DNA of 16,091 bases from Porphyromonadaceae bacterium UBA7087 (GTDB lineage Bacteria > Bacteroidota > Bacteroidia > Bacteroidales > Muribaculaceae): positions 14,419-30,509 of the forward strand of contig DKYZ01000080.1 of assembly GCA_002493515.1 (NCBI GenBank). Reading direction: 5' to 3'. Position 1 is the stretch's first letter, and each line of letters begins with the position of its first letter. A program made the position numbers and the translations under genes. Of this stretch, positions 1 through 6,142 are shown in pieces. The notes beneath the pieces are model-generated. The model searched no databases and was not told the DNA's origin. It saw only the letters and a program-made list of their open reading frames with translations.

Positions 1-56
1 TAATCACTAATCGTTAATCACTTATCACTAATCGTTAATCACTAATCGTTAATCGT
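1..56. repeat. Heptanucleotide tandem repeat (eight 7-bp units)
   Basis: Eight consecutive 7-bp units run from the window edge to one base before the stop codon of the NlpC/P60 gene. The order is taatcac, taatcgt, taatcac, ttatcac, taatcgt, taatcac, taatcgt, taatcgt. Two unit types differing at the last two bases alternate, with one single-base variant (ttatcac). On the minus strand the units read gtgatta and acgatta. The array may continue beyond the window. No function can be read from the sequence. Confidence 0.9.
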
Positions 57-57
57 T

Positions 58-558
58 TCACTCCACTCTGCCGTACATGATGAATGTGCGCTCATAATAG
101 GGCGTGGTCACGTCGGAGACTATCACCCCCTTGCGGGTGGAGGCATGGACGAAATTCCTGTCGTCTATCATAATCCCCACATGACTCACCCTGTCGGCAT
201 CCTTGCCTGTGGCGAAAAACACCAGGTCGCCGACCTTGACATCCCTTTTCCTTATTTTTCTACAGAACTCCGCCTGCTTCGCGGAATTTCTCGGCAATTT
301 CTTGTCGAGCACTTTCTCATAGACCTTCAGCACCATGCCTGAGCAGTCGGTGCCCTTCCCTTTTTCCGAACCACCATATTTATAAGGAGTGCCCATCCAG
401 CTCACCGCCTCCTCGGCGATAAGCTTCTGCGTGCGGTCAAGCTTTGAATGACTTATCTGATCATGCAGACGGTCGCGCTCGGCCGCGCCTTTCGATGCCC
501 GGCATCCGCCGGCACAGACAAGAACAACCGACAGGAGAGCGAGCGAAAGCAACCGCAT
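58..558 (-). CDS. NlpC/P60 (C40 family) cysteine peptidase, putative lipoprotein
   Basis: Predicted cell-wall hydrolase of the NlpC/P60 family, which cleaves peptidoglycan stem peptides, usually at the D-gamma-Glu to diamino-acid bond. From the chosen start the protein has 166 residues. It opens with a hydrophobic signal (MRLLSLALLSVVLVCAGGC) whose AGGC motif suggests lipidation at Cys19 and anchoring in the envelope. The catalytic domain spans about residues 45-165. Cys72 lies in GTDCSG, His126 in SHVGIM and His138 in FVHAS, matching the Cys-His-His arrangement of the family, and the YKYGGS stretch before the Cys is also typical. The frame is open further upstream (to 654, and an ATG at 603), but only the ATG at 556-558 puts the signal peptide at the N-terminus. 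It is divergent from the protease gene at 897. A single catalytic domain without SH3 or LysM modules makes the exact substrate uncertain. Confidence 0.9.
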   Translation of the reverse strand: MRLLSLALLSVVLVCAGGCRASKGAAERDRLHDQISHSKLDRTQKLIAEEAVSWMGTPYKYGGSEKGKGTDCSGMVLKVYEKVLDKKLPRNSAKQAEFCRKIRKRDVKVGDLVFFATGKDADRVSHVGIMIDDRNFVHASTRKGVIVSDVTTPYYERTFIMYGRVE

Positions 559-626
559 GACACCGTGCTTGCGGAAAGGGATATTGATGAGAGGTATTGT
601 CATCGGAAATGGTGGTATTTTCAAAT

Positions 627-654
627 TTGTCAAAAAACGTGACAACAGTGTCAC
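627..654. promoter_or_regulatory. Interlaced inverted repeats in the NlpC/P60 leader
   Basis: TTGTCA (627-632), 7 nt, TGACAA (640-645) forms one inverted repeat. It overlaps a second one, GTGACA (639-644), ACAG, TGTCAC (649-654). Together they give three alternating TGTCA/TGACA half-sites just downstream of the predicted transcription start. They could be an operator or alternative RNA hairpins. No regulator can be assigned. Confidence 0.4.
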
Positions 655-667
655 AGGCTACGGAGCG

Positions 668-698
668 CAAAATTAGGTAATCCGGAGCACATGGCAAA
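668..698 (-). promoter_or_regulatory. Bacteroidetes-type promoter for the NlpC/P60 gene
   Basis: Read on the minus strand, TTTG (695-698) is followed by 19 nt and then TAATTTTG (668-675), an exact match to the Bacteroidetes -33/-7 pattern TTTG / TAnnTTTG. Transcription would begin near 661, giving a leader of about 100 nt to the lipoprotein start at 558. That leader contains interlaced inverted repeats (627-654). Confidence 0.75.
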
Positions 699-896
699 CA
701 TCCGTTAACTTTTTTTCATCATTGGAGGCGCGTTATATTAATTTAATTTAAAATGCCGCGCCGTCGCCGTCCGGGAAATAATAATGGAGGAGAATTTGCC
801 TTTTTATATATGAAATTACTCCCGGAGGGTCAAGCGATTCCGGCAGTTCCGGGCAAGGCAATCTATAAAGGGAAATATAAACTACTTTTTCGATAT

Positions 897-2390
897 ATGA
901 AAAAAACAAGCATCTCACTGTGCGCGGCGATGCTGGCATTAGCGACAGCGGCCACGGCCTGCGCCAACAACAGCTCCTCCAACTCCACAAACGGTTCTCC
1001 GGAATTCATCAGGACAGCCCAGTCGGGGGGCTTTGAGACCGACTTCACGGTAGCCGCCGAGAAGACGGTAAACGAAGTGGTGTGCATCAAGAGTTTCACC
1101 ACACGTCAGCAGAATCCTTACGGCAACGGGGGCTACGACCCCTTCGGAATGTTCGACTTCTTCTTCGGCCCGCAGCAGCCTCCCCAGCACCAGCAGCGCC
1201 GGCAGAAGCAAAGCTCCGAGCCTGTGCAGAGCGGCCTGGGTTCGGGTGTGATCATAAGCGCCGACGGCTATATCGTCACCAACAACCATGTGATTGACGG
1301 CGCCGACAAACTGGAGGTGCTCCTCAACGACAACTCGTCGTATGAGGCACGGGTGGTCGGCACAGACGAGGCAACCGATCTCGCGCTCATCAAGATCGAC
1401 GCCGAGGGCCTCTCCCCTATCGTATTCGGCGACAGCGAGGCAGTGAAGATAGGCGAGTGGGTGCTTGCGGTAGGCAACCCCTTCGGCTTCAACTCCACTG
1501 TGACCGCCGGAATCGTGAGCGCCAAGGCGCGTAGCTTAGGCCAGAACTCACAGAGGGGCTCGATGGGAATAGAATCCTATATCCAGACCGACGCCGCCCT
1601 CAATCCCGGCAACTCGGGAGGCGCGCTGGTCAACCTGAAGGGTGAGCTCATCGGCATCAACAGCGCCATCTACAGCAACACCGGCAGCTACACCGGATTC
1701 TCGTTCGCCATCCCGACCACCATCGTGAAGAAAGTCATGACCGACCTTCGCCAGTACGGGACAGTTCAGCGCGCCGTGCTTGGATGCACCGTGGCCGAGC
1801 TTGACTCGAAGATAGCCAAGGAGAAGGGCATCACGGCCACCAAGTCAGGACTTATCATCGCCTCTGTGGCCGACCGCAGCACAGCCAAGGAGCTCGGACT
1901 CCAGGAGAACGACGTGATAACGGCCATCAACAATGTTGAGGTGACCAACCATGCAAGCCTCGTGGAGCAGCTCAACAAGTTCCGCCCCGGCGACAGCATA
2001 ACGATCACCTACGTCCGCGACAACCAGAAGTATACCAAGACGGGCACTCTGCGCAACATGCAGGGCAACACCTCCATCACCAAGAAGGGTGATTTCACGG
2101 AGGTAGGCTGCGCCTTCATGAAGCTGAGCGACGAGACGAAACGCAACCTGGGCATCTCCAACGGCGTCAAGGTGACCGGACTCAAGAACGGCTCGTTCAA
2201 GGATGCAGGCGTGAAAGACGGCTTCATCATCACCGAGATCAACGGCAGGGCCGTCAACTCCTCTGATGATGTGGAGGCGATCTACAACAGCGTGATGCGC
2301 GCCGATGAGGAGGACAAGGTGCTGTTCCTGACGGGCCTCTATCCTACCGGCAAGAAATACTACTATGCGGTGAATCTCGCCGCCGAGTGA
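897..2390 (+). CDS. htrA: HtrA/DegP-type periplasmic serine endoprotease (Do family)
   Basis: Envelope quality-control protease and chaperone that degrades misfolded periplasmic proteins. The chosen ATG at 897 gives 497 residues starting with a signal peptide (MKKTSISLCAAMLALATAA). Cleavage after ACA, or lipidation at Cys22, are both possible. The trypsin-like domain covers about 50-285 with His131 (TNNHVIDGAD), Asp161 (EATDLALIKID) and Ser240 (NPGNSGGAL) as the catalytic triad. A Phe-rich LA-loop-like segment (PFGMFDFFFG, 82-91) followed by a Gln-rich linker precedes the His. Two PDZ domains follow, about 290-390 and 400-490; the second is the more divergent. Length and layout are those of DegP/DegQ. 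The frame is open to 753, but the extra 48 residues are basic and non-hydrophobic and would bury the signal peptide. The gene stands alone and ends in a terminator at 2402-2465. Confidence 0.95.
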   Translation: MKKTSISLCAAMLALATAATACANNSSSNSTNGSPEFIRTAQSGGFETDFTVAAEKTVNEVVCIKSFTTRQQNPYGNGGYDPFGMFDFFFGPQQPPQHQQRRQKQSSEPVQSGLGSGVIISADGYIVTNNHVIDGADKLEVLLNDNSSYEARVVGTDEATDLALIKIDAEGLSPIVFGDSEAVKIGEWVLAVGNPFGFNSTVTAGIVSAKARSLGQNSQRGSMGIESYIQTDAALNPGNSGGALVNLKGELIGINSAIYSNTGSYTGFSFAIPTTIVKKVMTDLRQYGTVQRAVLGCTVAELDSKIAKEKGITATKSGLIIASVADRSTAKELGLQENDVITAINNVEVTNHASLVEQLNKFRPGDSITITYVRDNQKYTKTGTLRNMQGNTSITKKGDFTEVGCAFMKLSDETKRNLGISNGVKVTGLKNGSFKDAGVKDGFIITEINGRAVNSSDDVEAIYNSVMRADEEDKVLFLTGLYPTGKKYYYAVNLAAE

Positions 2391-2401
2391 GAACAGTAAA
2401 A

Positions 2402-2465
2402 ACGTCGCCATGCTGGGAGGCGACGTGACGAAAGACCGGATGCCGCGCGGCGTCCGGTCTTTCTT
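2402..2465 (+). terminator. Double-hairpin terminator after htrA
   Basis: The first hairpin is ACGTCGCC (2402-2409) with GGCGACGT (2419-2426) and a 9-nt loop. The second is AAAGACCGGA (2431-2440) with TCCGGTCTTT (2453-2462); its top is closed further by TGCC/GGCG around a GCGC loop. A T-rich end (tctttctttaaaa) follows. The second hairpin is a strong intrinsic terminator 40 nt after the stop codon. Because its foot is AAAG/CTTT it could work in both directions. Confidence 0.8.
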
Positions 2466-2647
2466 TAAAACCCGATTTGTTAAAAATGAAAGATTTATGC
2501 ATTTTAACCATTCATAACGCCAACATTGAGGGAATTAAAACGTTATAATAAGAAGAAATGAGAAAACGATGACAAGAGCGAGACCGTCATGCCGGCCCCA
2601 GCTGGCGCAAACTACAGTTCCAAGTGTGCTAAATTATTAACCGGCTG

Positions 2648-2678
2648 TTGACTCTTTAAGATTTTTTCACTAACTTTG
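2648..2678 (+). promoter_or_regulatory. Consensus Bacteroidetes promoter of rpoD
   Basis: TTG (2648-2650), a 20-nt spacer, then TAACTTTG (2671-2678) match the -33/-7 consensus. Transcription would start near 2685, about 18 nt before the ATG at 2703. The leader carries a purine-rich GGAAGGGA just upstream of the start, an unusually good Shine-Dalgarno-like site for this phylum. Because the promoter covers 2676, an alternative TTG start there can be excluded. Confidence 0.8.
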
Positions 2679-2702
2679 CAACAATTTTTTGGAAGGGAAT
2701 AT

Positions 2703-3563
2703 ATGAGACAATTAAAGATTACCAAATCAATCACCAACCGCGAAAGCGCCTCTCTCGACAAATATCTACAGGAAATAGGCCGAGAGGAGCTAATTTCGGT
2801 CAGCGAGGAGGTAGAGCTTGCGCAACGCATCAAGAAAGGCGACCACGCCGCTCTTGAGAAACTGACCCGCGCCAATCTCCGCTTCGTGGTGTCGGTGGCC
2901 AAGCAATATCAGAACCAGGGACTGAGTCTCCCCGACCTCATCAACGAGGGCAATCTTGGCCTTATCCGCGCAGCGCAGAAATTCGACGAGACCAGAGGTT
3001 TCAAGTTCATCTCGTATGCGGTATGGTGGATCCGCCAATCTATTCTCCAGGCCCTGGCCGAGCAGTCGCGAATCGTGAGGCTGCCGCTCAACCAGGTGGG
3101 CTCTCTCAACAAAATCAGCAAGGAGCTTCAGAAATTTGAACAGGAAAACGAGCGCCGCCCCTCTCCCGAGGAGCTTGCCGAGCGTCTCGACATCCCGGTG
3201 GATAAGATATCCGACACTCTGAAGGTCTCCGGACGTCATATCTCTGTCGACGCCCCCTTTGTGGAGGGCGAGGACAATTCCCTGCTCGACGTCCTGCCAA
3301 ACGATGACAGCCCCATGGCCGACTCCACTCTCAATCAGGAGTCGCTCTCCAAAGAGGTGGACCGTGCGCTCAAGCAGCTCTACGACCGCGAGAGGGAGAT
3401 AGTGAAGATGTTCTTTGGAATAGGCTGCCAGGAGATGACCCTTGAGGAGATCGGCGCCAAGTTCGACCTTACGCGAGAACGGGTGCGGCAGATCAAGGAG
3501 AAGGCGATAAGACGCCTGAAGGGACAGAAGAGCAAGCTTCTGAAGAGCTATCTCGGAGAATAG
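2703..3563 (+). CDS. rpoD: Primary RNA polymerase sigma factor RpoD/SigA (Bacteroidetes type)
   Basis: Housekeeping sigma-70 factor that directs RNA polymerase to the -33/-7 promoters seen elsewhere in this window. The 286-residue protein starts MRQLKITKSITNRESASLDK, the characteristic opening of Bacteroidetes primary sigma factors, and lacks region 1.1. Region 1.2 is about 15-45. Region 2 is about 50-120, with DLINEGNLGLIRAAQKFD and YAVWWIRQSI for core binding and -10 recognition. Region 3 is about 130-205. Region 4 is about 220-275, with MTLEEIGAKFDLTRERVRQI as the helix-turn-helix. The start at 2703 is chosen because a TTG at 2676 lies inside the promoter and the ATG follows a purine-rich site. 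A long inverted repeat lies downstream at 3593-3642, before the helicase gene. Confidence 0.97.
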   Translation: MRQLKITKSITNRESASLDKYLQEIGREELISVSEEVELAQRIKKGDHAALEKLTRANLRFVVSVAKQYQNQGLSLPDLINEGNLGLIRAAQKFDETRGFKFISYAVWWIRQSILQALAEQSRIVRLPLNQVGSLNKISKELQKFEQENERRPSPEELAERLDIPVDKISDTLKVSGRHISVDAPFVEGEDNSLLDVLPNDDSPMADSTLNQESLSKEVDRALKQLYDREREIVKMFFGIGCQEMTLEEIGAKFDLTRERVRQIKEKAIRRLKGQKSKLLKSYLGE

Positions 3564-3592
3564 GAATTTTTAAGGAAAACAAGAACATGGCA

Positions 3593-3642
3593 ACGCCGGC
3601 GGTGAACAGGAATCCATAGACATTCTTTTCATTCGCCGGCGT
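3593..3642 (+). terminator. Long inverted repeat between rpoD and the helicase gene, possible terminator
   Basis: ACGCCGGCG (3593-3601) pairs with CGCCGGCGT (3634-3642). The stem continues inward with GTGAA/TTCAT across one unpaired T, then GAAT/ATTC. The sequence after it is atcgcatttt, a poor U-tract. It could be a weak terminator or processing site that lets some transcription continue into the helicase gene, for which I see no separate promoter. Confidence 0.5.
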
Positions 3643-3703
3643 ATCGCATTTTACCACACCCCCTTCCACTACAACAATACCCTCCACTATAAAACATAAT
3701 GCT

Positions 3704-5965
3704 ATGGAAAACAATTCAGAACTCAACCTTGCAAGGCAGATTGTTGAAAAAACCGGTACAAGCCTTTTTCTGACCGGAAAGGCCGGCACGGGAAAGACTA
3801 CCTTCCTGCACAGTCTCCGGGACACGTCGATGAAACGCATGGTGGTGCTCGCCCCTACGGGCGTGGCGGCCATCAATGCCAGAGGCGCCACAATCCATTC
3901 CTTTTTCCAGTTTGACTTCTCACCTTTCATCCCGGGCCAGGGATTTATCGGGGAGGGCAAGAGATTCATATCCTTCTCCAAGATAAAACGGAGGATTATT
4001 TCGACGCTCGACCTTCTGGTAATCGACGAGATAAGCATGGTGCGCCCTGACATTCTTGACGCCATCGACGACAGTCTGCGGCGTCTGCGCAACTCGCGCA
4101 AGCCTTTCGGAGGGGTGCAGCTCCTTCTCATTGGCGACCTCAGGCAGCTTGCGCCTGTGGTGACGCCCGATGAATGGGCGATTCTGAGCCATCACTACGC
4201 TTCCCCCTATTTCTTCGAGAGCCGGGCCTTGAAGGAGGCTGGATTCATAACGCTGGAGCTGACAAAAGTCTACAGGCAGAGCGACCGGAAATTCATAGAC
4301 CTTCTCAACGCCGTGAGAGAAAACAAGGTCACGGAAAAGATTCTTGACGATCTCAACAGCCGGTATATCGGGAATTTCAATCCGGGCGACTCGGAGGGAT
4401 ACATACGCCTGACCACCCATAACCATATGGCAGATTCCATCAACTGGCGTCGTCTGGCAGAGTTGCAGGAGGCTCCGGTGGAATATCAGGCCAGCGTTAC
4501 GGGCAAATTCCCGGAATATTCCTTTCCGGCCGATTTCATGCTGACGCTGAAACGGGGGGCACGCGTGATGTTTATAAAAAACGATACCGGCACCGACCGG
4601 CGTTTCTACAACGGTATGCTTGGCACGGTGGTTGACCTTGACGAGAATACTGTGACTGTGCGTCCGGTAGAAGGGGGTGCGGATATAGTGACGGAACGTG
4701 CGGTATGGGAAAACACTACCTACGATATGGATCCCGCCACGAATGAGATCAGGCAGAATGTCACGGGGTCTTTCGTGCAGATACCGCTGAGGCTTGCCTG
4801 GGCAATCACTATCCACAAGAGCCAGGGTCTGACTTTCGACAAGGCGATAATCGACGCCTCGCATTCGTTTGCACCGGGACAGGCTTATGTGGCGCTGAGC
4901 CGTTGCCGGTCGCTGGAGGGGCTTGTGCTCGACAGCCGGCTTCATCCGAGTGCGATAATAACGGATTACAAGGTCAACAGTTTCATCGATATGCAGAATG
5001 CGCATCGTCCTGACGAGGAGACGGTAAAGCGCATGATGTCGAGCTATTTCAGCCGCGTGCTTTCGGAGGTGTTCGACTTCGAGGCTGCAGCCGGAGCGTT
5101 CGAGGATTTCTCACATGCCGTGCTTGAATTCGTAACGCCTGTTTTCCCGGAGCTTTATCAGGAATACAAGGATGAGAAAGTGCGGTTCCGTAGTGAGATT
5201 CTGGAGGTGGGACGCAGATTCATCGGCATCTATTCATCTCGTTATTACGACACCGACAATATCGATCAGGCGCTGATTGAGAAGGTGGCGGGGGGCTGCG
5301 GTTATTTTCTGAACAAGCTCGCGCCTCTTGTAAGGCTGATTAAGAAGACTCCCCTGGAACTTGATAACAAGGGTTACGAGAGGAGGCTCAATAATGCATA
5401 TGATAATGTGAGGTATGAGCTGAAGCTGAAGACCGACATAATGAAGGGGCTTCTTGAGGTGCCATTCTCTCCGGGTGTATACATGAAATTGAAGGCTATG
5501 GCTGTGCTTGGCATCGATGAGGTCGGCAGTGGGGAGAGGAAGAGCAACAGACTGGTGAAACCTGAGAATTCGAGAGGGGAACGTAAAGGAAAGGTCATGA
5601 AAGAGGGCGTCATGTCTGATGATCTGCCGCAAAGACCGAAAAAGGAGGAGAAGCCGAAATCGGAGAAGAGGCCGAGAGGTTACTCTGAGAATATCACTGT
5701 CAATATGTATCTTGACGGCAAGTCGATTTCTGCCATCGCCGAGGAGCGCGGACTCGTAGAGACCACTATCGCGGGTCATCTCGGCAAGGGGGTGAAGGCA
5801 GGGCGTCTCAAACTGGAGGATGTGGTGGCTCCAGGCGACCTGGAAAAGCTTAACGAACTATACCAAAGGGAGGATATCGACAGTTACGCAAAGATGAGGG
5901 AAGCCGCCACCGACCTCGAGAATCCCCATTCGCTCTCCATCTTCTGGAACAGCAAAAGGGAATAA
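3704..5965 (+). CDS. SF1 helicase (Pif1/RecD-like) with C-terminal helix-turn-helix domain
   Basis: Predicted ATP-dependent DNA helicase of 753 residues, probably acting in DNA repair, recombination or replication. Walker A is GKAGTGKT (25-32), preceded by a nucleotide-contacting segment. An APTGVAA motif is at 50-56, Walker B is LLVIDEIS (104-111) and IGDLRQLAP (143-151) is motif III. The UvrD/RecD-like C-terminal core has ITIHKSQGLTFDKAI (368-382) and QAYVALSRCRSLEGL (393-407) as motifs V and VI. Residues 430-600 are helical and uncharacterised. A charged, Lys/Glu/Arg-rich linker (about 608-658) leads to a helix-turn-helix domain (about 660-710, ENITVNMYLDGKSISAIAEE), like the HTH found at the C-terminus of some RecQ helicases. 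This whole architecture is familiar among Bacteroidetes helicases. It lies 140 nt after rpoD and may be partly co-transcribed with it. The substrate is unknown. Confidence 0.9.
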   Translation: MENNSELNLARQIVEKTGTSLFLTGKAGTGKTTFLHSLRDTSMKRMVVLAPTGVAAINARGATIHSFFQFDFSPFIPGQGFIGEGKRFISFSKIKRRIISTLDLLVIDEISMVRPDILDAIDDSLRRLRNSRKPFGGVQLLLIGDLRQLAPVVTPDEWAILSHHYASPYFFESRALKEAGFITLELTKVYRQSDRKFIDLLNAVRENKVTEKILDDLNSRYIGNFNPGDSEGYIRLTTHNHMADSINWRRLAELQEAPVEYQASVTGKFPEYSFPADFMLTLKRGARVMFIKNDTGTDRRFYNGMLGTVVDLDENTVTVRPVEGGADIVTERAVWENTTYDMDPATNEIRQNVTGSFVQIPLRLAWAITIHKSQGLTFDKAIIDASHSFAPGQAYVALSRCRSLEGLVLDSRLHPSAIITDYKVNSFIDMQNAHRPDEETVKRMMSSYFSRVLSEVFDFEAAAGAFEDFSHAVLEFVTPVFPELYQEYKDEKVRFRSEILEVGRRFIGIYSSRYYDTDNIDQALIEKVAGGCGYFLNKLAPLVRLIKKTPLELDNKGYERRLNNAYDNVRYELKLKTDIMKGLLEVPFSPGVYMKLKAMAVLGIDEVGSGERKSNRLVKPENSRGERKGKVMKEGVMSDDLPQRPKKEEKPKSEKRPRGYSENITVNMYLDGKSISAIAEERGLVETTIAGHLGKGVKAGRLKLEDVVAPGDLEKLNELYQREDIDSYAKMREAATDLENPHSLSIFWNSKRE

Positions 5966-5971
5966 AACAGT

Positions 5972-6010
5972 CGAATGGCGAGCGTGGGCGCCAGGCTCTC
6001 CGGGCCTGGC
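5972..6010 (+). repeat. REP-like hairpin element, copy 1
   Basis: A 39-bp element starting cgaatggcgag, six nt after the helicase stop. Its hairpin pairs GCCAGGCTC (5990-5998) with GGGCCTGGC (6002-6010) around a TCC loop, with one T-G wobble. It matches copy 2 (9215-9253) at 35 of 39 positions. A GTGG tetranucleotide lies just before the stem. No T-run follows, so it is not a standard terminator, though it could protect the helicase mRNA end. Confidence 0.75.
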
Positions 6011-6086
6011 ATAGACACTCAGCAAAGGACAGAATATTAGAACTTTACGCCTTAGCGAAACCGCATTGCGGATTTCATCATTACGT

Positions 6087-6124
6087 AAAAAAAGGCGTCC
6101 CGAGGGGTCTGGACACCTTTTTTT
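6087..6124 (-). terminator. Intrinsic terminator of the LRR/Ig-like surface-protein gene
   Basis: On the minus strand, GGTGTCC (6111-6117) pairs with GGACGCC (6094-6100) around a 10-nt loop, fully paired if one G-U is allowed. The stem is flanked by seven A on one side and seven T on the other, so the 3' U-tract is ideal. It begins 18 nt beyond the stop codon at 6143. The A/T flanks make it potentially bidirectional, so it may also stop read-through from the helicase. Confidence 0.9.
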
Positions 6125-6142
6125 GTTGGTGGGGGTGATGAA

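Larger units (their letters stand above)
559..896. other. Divergent intergenic region between the NlpC/P60 and HtrA genes
   Basis: This stretch of about 340 bp holds the minus-strand promoter at 668-698 and the leader repeats at 627-654. On the plus side toward the protease I find only weak -7 candidates: TAACTTTT at 706-713, and TACTTTTT at 883-890, which is too close to the start codon. Neither has a TTG/TTTG at the right distance. The frame of the protease stays open back to 753, but this extension lacks the look of a secreted-protein N-terminus. Confidence 0.6.
2391..2702. other. Intergenic region between htrA and rpoD
   Basis: About 310 bp. Positions 2402-2465 hold the htrA terminator and 2648-2678 the rpoD promoter. 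The AT-rich part between them (2466-2640) contains no credible gene; a frame of 20-odd codons starting near 2569 has no supporting features. No second promoter with a proper spacer was found. Confidence 0.6.

Noticed and set aside
1..56. CRISPR array
   Set aside because: The units are 7 bp and directly adjacent with no spacers, so this is a simple tandem repeat.
559..654. Longer N-terminus for the NlpC/P60 protein (starts at 654 or 603)
   Set aside because: A start at 654 leaves almost no leader after the promoter, and both would put the lipoprotein signal peptide inside the protein.
753..896. Upstream start for the HtrA protease at 753
   Set aside because: The added 48 residues start MPRRRRPGNNNGG and would place the clear signal peptide in the interior of the protein.
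2676..2702. TTG start for rpoD at 2676
   Set aside because: It overlaps the -7 promoter box and lies upstream of the predicted transcription start; family members begin MRQLKI.
3920..5005. Long antisense open frame (361 codons) inside the helicase gene
   Set aside because: It is the complement of a gene with intact helicase motifs, and its product has low-complexity, His/Arg-rich character with no recognisable domain.
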